The notes under the pieces: model-generated
Told to the model about the DNA's origin: nothing
The model's input: only the letters and a program-made list of their open reading frames with translations
Databases searched by the model: none
Made by a program: the position numbers and the translations under genes
Source: Limnanthes douglasii subsp. nivea
Taxonomy: Eukaryota; Streptophyta; Magnoliopsida; Brassicales; Limnanthaceae
DNA: 64,000 bases
Reading direction: 5' to 3'
NCBI GenBank assembly: GCA_036936605.1
Contig: JAUPFV010000002.1
Location: forward strand, 200,221,273 to 200,285,272
Shown here: positions 45,077-57,655 of the stretch, in pieces
Layout of the letters: every line of letters begins with the position of its first letter
How positions within the stretch are numbered: position 1 is the stretch's first letter

Positions 45077-46910
45077 TTTTTTGGCAAGTAAAGACTTTTA
45101 TTATTTAATTGAACAAATTATAGAGTTTAAAGTTTAAATTGAAGGAAAGTACAAGAAAAATGACTAAAGGGAAATTTAAAAAAAAAAAGAGGCGCCCAAA
45201 ATTCTCTCCAGCCATTCAAACTGAAATCTTCAACTTTTCAAGAAATGGCAGCATCCACTAACACCACCACCACAACTCAGGTTACGAAGCCCAATCCAAG
45301 GCTTTCAAGAAGCGCAATAGTTCTTAATTCGTTAGGAGTATCATCACTTGGAAAGTAAAGATTTTTCTTGCTTCTTCAGACTTTTTTAGCAATCCAATCA
45401 GAACATTGATTTTGCATTTGAGAGATGTATCGAATGGTCATCCTAGGGTGAATCAGGTTTCTGCACATGTCCATTAAAGACTGAAGGTACCAGGCTTCGT
45501 TTCTGTTAGCGATGAGGTTAACCAAGACCAGGCTGTCAGATTCAACGTCAACTTCAATCCAGTTTTTTTGCTTGCATATGATCAATCCTTCAAGAAGGGC
45601 ACTGATTTCAGCAAAGAGAGGGTTGAGCTTGTCCAGAAGCGTTTCAGATCCAAGCAGAATATCTCCATTAGAGTTTCTGATCAGAACGCCTCCACTAGCT
45701 TCACCAAAGTAGTTGCACGCTCCGTCCACGTTAAGCTTCATTCTTCCTGGGTTTGGAGCCATCCATTTAAGGTATTTTGGAGCTTTTCTGCTGTTCTTAA
45801 TCGAGTTACAGCCTAAAAAACACCAGCACGATAGGCATTAGTCCATAGTTTATACGATAGCATATTAGACATGTCCATACTTTTAATAATGTAAATGATT
45901 CTATCAATAGCTCTCTTAACAGTATCAGGATAACCCGAAAAATTTGACCAGTTTTTGTTTCTCCAAATAACCCAGCAGATGACTTGGGGAATGATGTGAG
46001 TGATGTGCCTTTTGTTATTTGAAAACCAGAATCAGGAGTGCAATACATGAGAAAGGACCATATACCTTCCAATTTTGATTTTGAAAATACAGCTGAAATA
46101 GTTCCAAAGTTGCCAAACAAAACAACAGTTTACAAAGATGTGGTTTTTTTCTTCGCAACTGTTGCAGAATTGGCACTTGGAAGCCATTTGAGTGTGCCTT
46201 TTCTTATGATTGCTATCAATGGGAATAAAACCTTTCAAAAGCTTCAAGCAAACAAATGAATTTTTTTTTTGGTATAGAAGGGCTCCAAATCTTGTAGAAA
46301 AGACCAGACTTAGTATATTTAGTTATAGTACTTTCCCAAGTAGTTTTAGTATCAAAATCCTAGTTTTTTTAGAGCTTCCAAATGATTTTGTCAGGTTTAT
46401 CAGGATCAATTCTATACTTTGATAAATGAATGATTCTATCGCTGGGCAGAAAGTTTTTAAAAGCATTGTAGTCCCAGTTGTTGTTTTTCCAAAACGTTTT
46501 TACACAAACATTAAGATACCAATTGTGAGAGTTTGAATCACTTATCAGAGGGGGTCGGTCATGCCAATCTTCCAACCAGAAGTCAATGCAACCTTGGCCT
46601 AGCTTCCAATTTATATTTCTCTTGGCGGTATGTTTAATAGCATAAATTTTTTTCCACACCGTTGAATCAGTGGTTTTGCAGCTAGCTTTTATTGCATGAG
46701 TGTCTGAGCAATAGGTCTTATGCATCATAGTGGACCAAAGAATATTGTTTTTCCTGAAAATGAACCACAGTTTTTGCGTAAATGTTGATTGAATATCATT
46801 CAAATTCTTTATATTCAAGCCACCATCAGCAAACGGTTTGCAAAGATGATTCCGGGAGGACCAATGAATAGCCTTCTCATTAAAGTTAATATGTGATGCC
46901 AACTGTAAGG
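45077..46910 (-). mobile_element. 5'-truncated LINE, minus strand
   Basis: Minus-strand ORF2 remains, from the end of RT (FNEKAIHWSSRN and CKPFADGGLNIKNL, about 46780-46900) through a zf-RVT region (MASKCQFCNSCEEKNHIFVN, about 46130-46190) to RNase H (45376-45762, LNVDGACNYFGEASGG, an SDSLVLVNLI word and SDWIAKKV). The C-terminal ELRTIALLESLG-like end at about 45300 matches LINE 3685-9459. The 3' end is a T-run at 45077-45082. TATTTTATT flanks it at 45068-45076 and 46911-46919, a likely but AT-rich 9-bp target duplication. Endonuclease and most of RT are absent. RNase H is an open frame of 128 codons. Confidence 0.88.
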
Positions 46911-46924
46911 TATTTTATTAGGTA

Positions 46925-49330
46925 AGTGAATGAACCGAGAACGTTTTCATATCTTTTATAAAAAAAGAAAAGATCAAGTTTAAGCAAAGAGAAAACAGAG
47001 ATTATTACTGTCAACAAAATGTCTGAACTAAAAAGAAAATTTCTTAGCATCCAAACAAACTTTAAGATAATTTATCTGCCTACAACTTATCTGAGTATAA
47101 CTATCAGTCCACACAATAAATCAGCCAATTTTAGTTTTTTTCTGGAGAAGATCAAAGAAAAAATCACAAGCTCGGAAGGAAAGAAACTTTTGTATGGAGG
47201 AAGACCACTGATTAACTCCTTACTAATGCCTATTCCACTTTATTGGCTACAAAGTTGTTGGTTGGCCACATCTATTATCACAAACATAGAAAAGCTAATG
47301 AATAAATTCCTATGGAGTTCAAGCAATGGAGGAAGTAAAATGCATTGGTCTTCTTGATCAGCAGTATGTAGGCCATTCAATGAGGGTGGTTTCAATGTTA
47401 TCAGTCTCCAAGACATCCAAAAAACCTTCTCTTATAAGCTACAGATAAGGTTCAGAGAAAATAATTCACTATGGGAAAAGCTACTACATAGTATCTACTG
47501 TAAATGGAGTCATCCACTATAAATAGCCTATTATAAACAAGGCTCAGAAACCTGGAAAAGACTAGCTAAAGTAAAAGACTTTGCTAAAGCAAACATCATG
47601 TGGAAAATAGGTAAAGGTATTCTTGATATATGACTGGACAGCAGGTATGGTAGACCACCTCTTATCTCTCTTAATTCAAACTATAAGAACACATGGTTCA
47701 AAGGTATGATGGTCAGTTCATTGTGGAGCAATAATTCATGGAATATGAGTAAAACGACTCCACTATTAACTGATTATAATATCAGCTTAATTACTAAACT
47801 TAAGATTAATGAACATAAACCTGATGTCATTACATGAAAGCTTTCAAAAGATGGTTCTTTCAACATAAAAGATACTATAAAGACCATAAGAACTTCATAT
47901 AACAAATCATCTTTATATGAGAGAATATGGAACCAGTTATCTCCTAGGAAATACTCTTTCCTAGCTTGGAGACTACTGCAAAATAAATTAACAATTGATT
48001 CTATAATGCAGTTGAAATATATAATTATGGCCTCAAAATGTGATTTTTTTTAAAACCTAGAAACAAAGGATCATATTTCCATATCATTTACTTTTGCATG
48101 GAGAATCTAGTCTTACTTTACAGGAATACTTAAAGTATACATAAGAAACTTCATGACTATGAAACACATGTTTAGAACATGGTTTTGGTCAGCACCAGTC
48201 AAGACACACATCAAAACAATTTCTGCCTACAATCATAACATGGGTGATATGGCAACAGCGCAACAAAAGCAAAATGAACGATGAATCTCCAACAATAATT
48301 TCATCAATTAACTACATCAAATACATGTTGATAACTCTTGATCACTCTGACCTTTTGATGAACAAGCTTTGGAAACAGAACGAACATGAAGTAGTAATTT
48401 TTGGGTGCATTAACCATCTCATAATCAAGAAGAAAGTGTCCTACTTATCTTGGATTCCTCCTGCAAAAGGTAGATTCAAAATTAACACAGATGCAAGTTG
48501 TTCATTCATTGGGGAAGCAAGTGGAGCAGCTATAGTCAGAGACAGTGAAGGAAAATTTATATTAGGCTATGACAACAACTATGGAAAACTATCAACTATA
48601 AAGGCTGAAGCTAGAGTTATCTATGATGGACTTCAATTGTGTATAATCAAAGGAATCAGGAAAGTTGATATCGAAATTGACTCTGAAATCTTAGTCAATT
48701 TAATTTTAACTGGAAACTATCCCAATCAGCTAAAATTTATACTCAACAACATAAAATCTCTTATAACCAGTAACATGTCTCTTCATGATATATATAGAGA
48801 ACAAAATCGAGCAGCCGATTGGCTAGATTGATGGACTCAAAAATATATAAAAAAAGATGGACTACAAAATTCTTGTGCCTCCACCTCAAATGGAAGTAAT
48901 AATATTTCTGGAGATTCTACAAATAGGTTATATAAGAGTGAACTAATCTTTACCTATGTGAAATGTCAAGTATCTATGAAAGGCTCTGTAAGCAATCTAA
49001 ATATTTCTCTTCCCGTGTAAGATGATGGTATGCTCGATAAATGCTCCAAATCAAGCTGGATGGAATGAGAAAAACATATATAAAGTAATTATTACCTTGT
49101 GATGTATCCGATTCAACGAACAGAAGAATTGTTTGATGCTACTACTCTGCTTCTACAGCATTTACCGAAGGAAATTGGAAAATCCAGTTTCTCTCTCAAT
49201 TTCAAGGATAAGAAAAGGAACTATGGATAGAAAATTGTTGAGAAAGGAAAAGTTCTGAAAAGTTCTGAACGCAAGGTTGAAGAAGGGAAGAAAATTCAGA
49301 ATTTTGGCGCCTTTGATCCAAAATTCTGAA
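46925..49330 (+). mobile_element. 5'-truncated LINE, plus strand
   Basis: This LINE starts within RT (KEKTEIITVNKMSELKRKF, about 46995-47045), then YLSITISPHNK, GGRPLINSLLMPIPLYWL and MNKFLWSS (47019-47357). The C-terminal RT and zf-RVT region runs to about 48190, and RNase H is open at 48244-48831 (FKINTDASCSFIGEASGAA, an EIDSEILVNLI word, REQNRAADWLD). Stops at 47356, 47631 and 47836 stand where the other LINEs have Trp. The tail includes a GAATTTTGGCGCC stretch near 49307 also seen in the other LINE ends. Its 5' end abuts that of the minus-strand LINE. The 3' end is not sharply defined. Confidence 0.85.
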
Positions 49331-50290
49331 TAAGTTAAATGTGTATTTATATTTAGACCTCTAACTTTGTATCTTTCTAATTGAGGTCCCATAACTTTGT
49401 AAACCTTTGATTAGGGTCATCTATTCTTCATAAAATTGATCTTTATATTTAAAAAAAAATATTGACATGTTATGTTTTCGACAATATTTTCAATTTAGTT
49501 TTTATGGTTACATCCATTTATAGCTATTAAATTTATTCACTAATAATTATCTAAAAGTTGATAAAATACGAATAAATATTTACTATGAAATTAATATTTA
49601 GAAATAACCGTTTTAATTTTTAAAATTAAAAATTTTAGCTTTTTAAAATACAAATAATATATTCAATATATATATCGAAGTATATGCCAATTTAGGTATT
49701 TTTCGTTTTATTTTATTTTATTTTATTTGTTTTGAATTATTGTGGGTTGTTTTTTTATATATATGATTGTAATAGTTCTGTCAATATTTTGGTTTTATAC
49801 ATTCACGTAATTGTTTTGATAATTATTTGACAAGAATAATTTAAAGAAAACATAGTTTGGGATTTTTTTTAGTTTTCGGGTATGGTTAAAATGTCACGGA
49901 GTGTTGTGTTGAGTAAATACTAGGTGTTAATTTGGTATAGAATTTCGTTCACTTTGGTTGTGGAATTAGTTAGTGTTGTTTGGTTGTGAAATAATGTGCA
50001 AGTTTATTGTAGAAATATATATTTTTCGGCTAAGAACCTTGGTTAGTCACTAGAATTGGTCATGTGTATCAAAATCACCACTTTTGTTAGTTTTGTTTTG
50101 CATCCGTAGTCGAGATAAACAAAAGTGACCAAATATATAACGCGAGACGAATAATATGGTTGTTTTGATATAAAAAACAACAGTGACTTTTTTGATACAA
50201 ATGACCAATTGTGGTGACTAACTAGGGTTTCTTTTGTGTGTGTTTTGTTTATGAAAATAGGTGAAAGTTGGGTACGAAAATAGTCTCAAT
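49331..50290. other. AT-rich flank with a segment repeated at 51.2-51.9 kb
   Basis: No gene is seen. Sequence from about 49670 to 50015 is a diverged direct copy of 51235-51310 plus 51575-51850: both contain TGTGGTTGTTT or TGGGTTGTTT, AAATACTA(G/A)GT, GGAATTAGTT and GTGCAAGTTT. The GTAT microsatellite interrupts only the second copy. The content resembles leader sequence of the Mutator relic downstream. Confidence 0.6.
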
Positions 50291-50294
50291 TAAT

Positions 50295-51115
50295 ATAAAG
50301 TTATGGGCTTAAATTAGTCCCATTTTTTTTCATTTACTCTATCGATTTCAAAATCATCAGTCGAAGTCTTTGGACTTGGAAAAATCTATTAATTTAGTCC
50401 ATGACTTGTAGTCTGTTCTCAGATGTAGCCACGTGTCACCAATGTCAATTTGGAACGCGTTGCACAAATAGTTCTTCGATTTTATGGTTTACCTTCTGGC
50501 GTTGCCGTCAGCCGCCACATCCCGGTTTACCTCCTAAACCATACAGCGTGACAGACTCATCTAATTTTTTCCTACCTCCTAAACTCTTGTGGTGCAATAT
50601 TGATGATCTTTATTTTGTAGAAATATATTTTTCTTTCTTACCCCATCTTTTAAAATACTGATTTATAGGTTTATTCTGACTCACAAGTGGGACTTTTATG
50701 TCTATGATATGTTGGCACACCTTTTGTTGACATTTCATTAGCACAATTCTTCCTATTAATAGTCAAATTGGGTAACAAACGTAGTCACAAACACAAAAAA
50801 AAAAAGATAGAGTATAACAAATTTGGGATACTCTGTTTTTAAGAAGAATAACAAATTCAAAAACAACAATTAATATTAAAAAAAATATTAAATTTGGAGA
50901 GTAAAATGAAATTAAAATCGAGGACTATTTGTGTAATGTTTCCCAATTGGTTTTGGTGACATGTGATACATACGAGAAGAGATCACGTGTCATGTACTAA
51001 ATTTAGAGATTTTGCCAAATATAAAGACCAAAACCGGTGATTTTGAAGTCGATGGACTAAATAAAAGAAAGCTGAATAGTCTAGTTACTATTCCGTGATT
51101 CAAGCGTGAAGTCAT
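50295..51115. mobile_element. Non-autonomous element with 190-bp inverted ends
   Basis: The arm 50300-50500 (ATTTAGTCCATGACTTG, GTGTCACCAATG, TGCACAAATAGTTCTTCGATT) reappears inverted at about 50915-51110. The arms differ at roughly one base in five, so the element is old. The interior has no transposase. A Mutator-like affiliation is probable from the long arms. It separates the two halves of the repeat described for 49.7-51.9 kb. Confidence 0.65.
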
Positions 51116-51304
51116 GCTATAGTTCAAGTTTTTATAAAGGAAACTTATTTTCGGGGCATACCAGTTTTAAATACTTTTGGTGAAATTTCTAATTCAAATC
51201 AATCTATTGATATTTTTTCACCTATTTTGAAACATAGAGTTGAAATCGTTTATCAATTTAGGTAATTTTTGTTTTTCGATTCAATTATTGTGTGGTTGTT
51301 TATT

Positions 51305-51574
51305 GTATGTATGTATGTATGTATGTATGTATGTATGTATGTATGTATGTATGTATGTATGTATGTATGTATGTATGTATGTATGTATGTATTTATGTAT
51401 GTATGTATGTATGTATGTATGTATGTATGTATGTATGTATGTATGTATGTATGTATGTATGTATGTATGTATGTATGTATGTATGTATGTATGTATGTAT
51501 GTATGTATGTATGTATGTATGTATGTATGTATGTATGTATGTATGTATGTATGTATGTATGTATGTATGTATGT
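51305..51574 (+). repeat. (GTAT)n microsatellite, about 270 bp
   Basis: About 67 GTAT units with one interruption (GTATTTATG near 51391). As four is not a multiple of three, all frames stay open and give spurious proteins of repeating Met-Tyr-Val-Cys on plus and Ile-His-Thr-Tyr on minus. They are not genes. Confidence 0.98.
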
Positions 51575-51879
51575 ACATGATTATTTTAATTATGTTGATT
51601 CTTTGATTTCATACATACACATAAATATTTTGACAAATATCTGAAAAGAGTAATTTTAGAAAAACAGATTTCAGGATTCGTTTTATAGTGTGCATGTGCG
51701 TTTGAGAAATTATGGGTTGTTGTGTTATGTAAATACTAAGTATTAATTGGGTACAAAATTATGTTTACTTTGGTCACGGAATTAGTTGTTGTTGTTTGGT
51801 TGGAGAATTATGTGCAAGTTTGTTACGAAAATACATAGTTTTGCTGTTTTTTGTGTTTTGGTTGCGGAAACATATGAAA

Positions 51880-53760
51880 GTTGGGTTTCAAAATTATCTT
51901 AATTTTTTTTATTTGTAGCTTTGTAGTGTCTTCATTGGTTATTTTTAAACAAAATGACCAGGTTTTCGTTTATCTACTTAATATTGTTAAAAATTATGAC
52001 AGTATGGTTGCTTTCGTAATAAACAAGTGCGATTGGTTGGTTGTGGGTAATTTTAGTTTTAATAATTTATTTGGTGAATTTAAGAACTATATTTTATGTA
52101 GTCAAGATGATTTTATATCATTGCTTGCATGGACTAGCCGTAGTAAATGTCAAGATATTGATATTAAGATTGTTTAAATTGTAAACTAGGCTTTTAGGTA
52201 TGGATGGTACTGATTTGGACAAATTATCATTTCGAAATATTAAATCGAAAGTTGAAGATAATATATCAATTGAAGAACCTAGTTTGTGTATTATGTTTTT
52301 TGAGCATAAGAAACATAGCTTGCTACTAGAAGTTAGATTAAAGGTATTCAAAGTATAGGGCAGGTATTTGAAGGTTGTGTTACTTCATTGCGTCTTTATA
52401 TATCTCGACTTCTTGTCGAATATGGATTTGATTATAGATTTATTAATAATTAAAAAGAAAAAATTTGTGTTCGTTGTTAAATTAAATAGATAAAATGATG
52501 TTCATGGAGGCTTTATGCTTTAATTGATAATTCGAATGGATCCATGATTATTAAAAAATATGTGGATTATCATAAGCGTTATCATGGTTTCTTGATAGAA
52601 ACCATGGTTGCAAAAATATGTGTCATTATATTGTGAAAATACATGCAAAAATAGGCGTGGAATTAGTCTCATGTTGCGAAAATACATACTATTTGGTTTC
52701 AAAATTATGGGTTAACATGTTTAAGAATTACGTGCAAAATGGATCTAGATTTAGGTTGCTATTGTGAAATTGAAATTTTTAATTGGTTGTTAAATTACTT
52801 TATTCAATAACGATTTAGTGCATAATATTATGTAGGTCTTTTTTAATAACATTTGTTATTATTAGGACTGGAGATGATGGCAATTGACAATGGTTTTTCG
52901 AAAGCATTATTTATGTGGTCGTCTAACACTTTTATATATGATCGTCACATATGTATAGTTAATGTTTTCTAAAATGTTTCCCTTATTGCTACCATGCATA
53001 CTAGCTTTATCATCTTATTGGGAATCTGAAGCATGAGTTGAGACGTACACCAAAGAATTTTAGGATGAATATGGTCAAGGATTTTAAAAAGTGTGCTTAT
53101 GCTCCCAGTAAGAGTCTATTAAGTTTATATTTGCAAGAATTTATTAAAGAATATGGTGGAAAAATAGTTACCTTCATGGAAAACATACCTCCTGAAAAGT
53201 AGGCATGCACGTACTTTATAGGTAAACGATATGGTGCTTCAGATTCTAGTGCAATTGAGTCTTTTAATCGTCAAACTAAAAAAAATCATAGCCTACCTAT
53301 TTCAGAATTATTGGAAAAAAATAGGCTTAAGCTTATGACCCATATGTCAAAGCGTTACTCTAAATGTTTGAGTTGGAATAACAAATTGTGTCATGATATT
53401 GAGATTAATATTAAAACCAACGTTGAAGAATGTCGTACATGGATTGTTTGGTTGTCTACTGAAGTATTGTTTGAAGTTCAATCGGAACCGGTTATAGTTG
53501 TTGATCTTTCGAACTACAAATGTTCTTATGGTATTTAGAAAAATAAATGTTTCATTTTCTCACATGATTTGGTTGTTATACTTAGTATTCATGGAAATCC
53601 TTCAATATATGTGGAGTCATGTTATAGTTGAAGTTCTTAAAAGAAAACATATTATTGGGGCATACCAGCTTCAACTACTTTTGGCGAAGCTTTTACATCA
53701 AATCAAGCTTCTGTTGGTCTTCCACCTAGCTTGAAAACAGAGTTGGAAGACCTAAGAAGA
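51880..53760 (+). pseudogene. MuDR-type transposase relic, plus strand
   Basis: The order of a Mutator transposase is readable. A domain with WRLYALIDNSNGSMIIKKY and HKRYHGF (about 52500-52595) resembles the N-terminal zinc-finger region. The core end follows at about 53030-53460: GNLKHELRRTP, CAYAPSKSLLSLYLQEF, then SSAIESFNRQTKKNHSLPIS, which matches the N-x-x-E-S-x-N signature of MULEs, then LLEKNRLKLMTHMSKRY. A SWIM-like zinc finger follows (YKCSYG, then a decayed GxPCxH, about 53510-53600). The central DDE part is largely lost between about 52600 and 53000, and frames are broken. Confidence 0.8.
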
Positions 53761-53841
53761 AACATATTTTATCCAAAGGTGAGACTTGGTTCATAAAGTA
53801 AAGTTTGGACGTTTTCAGAACTAAACATTCATGTTATTATG

Positions 53842-54600
53842 TCATCGACAAAACATGTGCATTATTTTTTGGAACACTTGTTCTAGAGCCTTCATCAACG
53901 CTAAGCCTATATCCGTTAAAACCACGAACGGTTCTTCAATAACATCAGATACAATCAATGATTTCAAATAGTCTAAGACCAACTTGAATTTAATTACTTT
54001 CTCCCTGTACATAAACACAAATGCGACATAATAAGTCAAACTAGTATATGTTATTCTGACGATCTCAAACATCATTATGTCGTACCTTATTGTCTTGTAA
54101 GTGTTTTCTATTATTAGCAATATTGGAAACATTTGTAAAATATTCACACTAATTGGATGCGCAAAGAAAATATAAGTAATAATATCACTTTCATCTTTGT
54201 TATATTTATTTCATTTAAAATAATGATACGTCTTGGGTTCGCCTAATATGTATAGCAACTATGACCTATCAAATTTCTCCAACATCCTATTTTTTTCGAG
54301 CGTTGTATACAATGCACATGGATGAAACATTTTGTTTGTTCAACCTTTTTACTGCATCCAAAATTTCTCTAAGGAAAGTTTTCACGAAGGTAGATTATTC
54401 TACGAGTTCCAACTCTTTTTAGTCAAACGTCTCACGTATGAATGACCGTCTACGTATTCAGAATGTGGATGGTTTTGAATCTTGCAGATAACCTCTAACA
54501 ACCATTGTTCTGGACTTACCATGGTGAGCTTACCGTGGGAAGATATGGTATGTCCTCTAAATGCAGTACATATTCTAAACATCTTCAACGATTTTTGTCA
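53842..54600 (-). pseudogene. MULE transposase relic 1, minus strand
   Basis: On the minus strand from 54590 downward: EVICKIQNHPHSEYVDGHSY (the IC-x-x-HNHP-like pre-domain of MULE transposases), then YNARKKNRMLEKF-like, FFAHPISVNILQMFPILL, ENTYKTIRYDIMMFEIV, LTYYVAFVFMYREK and VLTDIGLALMKALEQVF near 53870. The first catalytic Asp of the DCTYKT signature is Glu here; the second Asp (TD) remains. It stops shortly after, so the C-terminal third is absent. It converges with the plus-strand relic ending near 53760, tail toward tail. Only one open stretch of 101 codons survives. Confidence 0.88.
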
Positions 54601-56224
54601 AATATAACTTTTCAACATAACTCAATTTTTTATATTTATTGTCAATTTTCATCACAAATGATGTTTCAATTTATATGATATCAATACAAATAATGTAAAC
54701 TACAAGGGAAAATAAAATCTCGACACATTTCGGATAAAGATAACGGGATCTATGAGGCCAAATCTTATCTCGACCCACGTTGGATAAGATAACATTGTCT
54801 ATGGGGCCACGTATTGTCTTAGCATGTGTAAGATAATGATAATGTTAGATCAATATGTTCCATTTTTACTATTCCTCTCACCCTAGTAGTTATAATACAT
54901 TTCTCATTCATTTCTCGACATGTGTCAATAGATTATCTCAATAGTTGCAGCATTAATGGTTATGCTAGATAAATGTGTTATGATATTATCAAAAAATTAT
55001 TTAAACGTATCAATTTCAAATTTTACATAATTAGTTCAAACATTATATAATCAAGTTGAAATAATACAAATAATACATGAATAAGACCATAATTTTAGTT
55101 AACCAACTACAACTAAAAAGATAACAACCACATTTGTCCTACACAATCAAGTTGAAATAATACATGAATAAGACCATAATTTTAGTTAACCAACTACAAC
55201 TAAAAAGATAACAACCACATAGTGCGTTAACTCTGAGTTTCATATGGTATAAATATATGGATGTAAAAATATTATAATACGACTAGCTTACAACAAAGTA
55301 TATTTCACTATAATAGAAGTAGTTTTGGGTACTTTTTTCATTTATGAGTATTAGTTATTTTGTGTAAAATTTAAGTTCCGAGCATGGGCTTACCTTTCTT
55401 CGTACTAAGAAACCTATTATACCGGATATGCTAGAAATATCTGTTTGGTTAAGAACATGCTCAAAATATAATTTGTCACGTTCAGTTGTTTTGTTATGAC
55501 GCATTTTTTTTCATAACTTTAGTATTACTTATTTCTTTAGTTCCCACCACATGAATTGTTCCAGGATTTAAGATTTTTATCCCTTTATATAGTACATGGG
55601 TATGAATATCAAATATATAACTACAGATAAAACTGTCTTTTATTTTTATTTTATTTTATTTGAACACATTTGGGCGTAGTTTTCAAACGGTAACAATGTA
55701 TAAAGTTTTCCAAAATATATCACATAAGGTTAATAAAATGCATAACATGTTTAACTCACATGTCCAAGATAATCCGTGTACTTTTTTAACAATACATTAA
55801 CATTATATCTGCTTGATGGTCTACATCTTTACTTTATTTATAATTATTTAACAATATATCTAAGCCTGATCTTGATACTAAACCTCAAAGATTGAGAAAT
55901 ATAAAAATTAGTATAATGTTTTAACCGTAACTTACTTCTCAAGATATTCTATAATTTTTAAGTATAAAATAAAGCAGTGTGTGACATTTGGCCCAAAAAA
56001 CTTTAAAATAAATTTGATTCTAACCGATGTAACATTTTAGGTTCGAGTGAGTGCTCTCAAACCTAGGAAACACAAATGAAAGATTTTAATTATAACCTTT
56101 TTTAGATGTGCGTGTAATATTGAAAACCAGTTACTTATTGGTTGTTATGTTACTCTAATATTGAATCTTGTTCGGGATGAAGACTGTTTTTATCATACGA
56201 TTTTATTCACAAAGTTACAACATA
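54601..56224. other. AT-rich stretch with two short tandem duplications
   Basis: No gene is seen. A 50-bp unit is repeated at 54717-54766 and 54767-54816 (ATCTCGAC... CTATG(A/G)GGCCA). Another pair, 55049-55144 and 55145-55220, repeats AATCAAGTTGAAATAATAC through ACAACCACAT almost perfectly, with about 10 extra bases plus a short spacer in the first unit. Confidence 0.75.
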
Positions 56225-56720
56225 ATCGGTAATGGTTGGGTAGTCGACGAATAATTCTTTCAATGTTTTTAGGGTTTCTACTCAACTCGTCTTCGATTTT
56301 TTATTCGACCAATTTGTACAAAAACATCATAGACTGGTCGGGATCTTCCACTTTTACCATTGAGTTCTTTATATTTCAAAGAATGTTTTTGCTAATATGT
56401 ACATTATATAACATGTGGAATGCATTAGAAAATATATATTTGATAGCTCGCATCAAAGCTAATTCATGATCTGTCAAAATAACACTCGATGGCACACATA
56501 TTATCTTCTATCACCGAATGTAAACAACTAAAAGCCGCCCCTACTTCCCTAGCTTCTCTCATCCTATAAAACAAAAAATAACGCAATATCTCATATTTGT
56601 AGAAGTTACACTAAAAACTTTGAACAATGTCATTTTGTACATTGTTATCTTGTAAGCACTCTCCATAATAAGTTCTCGTTAAAATGTGTGTACCGATTCA
56701 ATATTTATAAGATGAGAAAC
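56225..56720 (-). pseudogene. MULE transposase relic 2, minus strand
   Basis: Minus-strand frames give MESAYKITMYKMTLFKVFSV (about 56590-56665), STNMRYCVIFCF, then SSVILTDHELALMRAIKYIF and NAFHMLYNVHISKNIL (about 56400-56500), matching the core of the same MULE family as 53842-54600. The first catalytic Asp is again Glu (MES for MDC), while TDHELALM keeps the second Asp. The N-terminal and C-terminal parts are not found. The two minus relics could be parts of one broken element or two copies. They overlap in content (both contain the TYKT and TD blocks), so two copies are more likely. Confidence 0.82.
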
Positions 56721-57650
56721 AAAACAGTTTAATGATCACGTTCAATCCCTTTATACTCTAGTGATATTCTAAGTAATGTTTTCCTTCATTTTATATAACA
56801 AATATTGTATATGGTACTCACCAACTTTTTCAAAATATTATATCGAATATTGTATATGTTGCGCATATTGTATGCATAGTTTGACTTATAACTCTTCAAA
56901 CCCAGATATATATTCTTAAAATATGCATTTAAAAACGATAATTTACAAAGTAATTTTTTTTGCTTTTTGTTTTGTAATTTGTGTATGCCCTTCAAAATAT
57001 GTAGCATATTATTATATTGTATAGATATTATTAGTCGCCAATAACAAAAATATATTATTATACATACATTATCAGCTCAATTGAGAGAGACCATCATTAT
57101 ATTTATTATAAACATTCTTTTGTTAGACCAAATTTAAACAACATAAACAACTAGAAGATTTTCCGCTCTAATTATTATTGTAAAAATTAATGATGTTAGA
57201 TGTTAAATTACGACTCAACGTATTAAATATATTCGATGGAGTTTACTTTTTTATAAAACTAAAATCCAACCAATATTTATAGTTATAGTATTTGATTTAT
57301 TTATAAATATGATATTTAATAATAAAATTGTTAGTGAAAGATCATTGATAAAAAAGAAAAATGTATTACTTGGAGGTCGAAAGGTAGTTAAACTGTATTT
57401 TTAGGCTCCAAGAACAGAGATCTGCGTTCTGGATTCTCAGCATGCTATGGTGATCCAATTGGTTTCTGTTTAATCATCTCTAAGGCCGAAGATGGTGAAT
57501 GCCTTTCACCATATTCAACAAAATCCACACCAAGTTTGGGAATGAATGCATTTGATGATCCTGGTAGAATTGCTGCATTTTCTCCTCTGCCTGCAAGAAA
57601 ATCAGAGTCTACTTTCCTGATTAAGCAACCAAGAATTATGAAAGTTTAAC
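56721..57650. other. AT-rich stretch upstream of LINE
   Basis: No gene is supported. Lys/Asn/Tyr-rich frames on the minus strand (56786-57007) are the by-product of AT-rich DNA. From about 57400 the sequence becomes less AT-rich and may be the 5' part of the LINE that follows. Confidence 0.4.
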
Positions 57651-57655
57651 ATTTT

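Noticed and set aside
45245..45360. Apparent first exon on the plus strand (ATGGCAGCATCC..., Ser/Thr-rich, ending at a GTAAAG donor)
   Set aside because: It is antisense to the C-terminal end of the minus-strand LINE ORF2: the opposite strand reads ELRTIALLESLG, matching ELRYILLLESLD of the LINE at 3.7-9.5 kb.
49160..49392. Possible minus-strand gene start with a GGCGCC (E2F-like) site
   Set aside because: The same GAATTTTGGCGCC context occurs at the ends of the other LINEs (about 45185 and 61945), so it is LINE tail sequence.
51240..51644. ORFs of 100-134 codons on plus and 61 on minus
   Set aside because: They are translations of the GTAT microsatellite; every frame is open by necessity.
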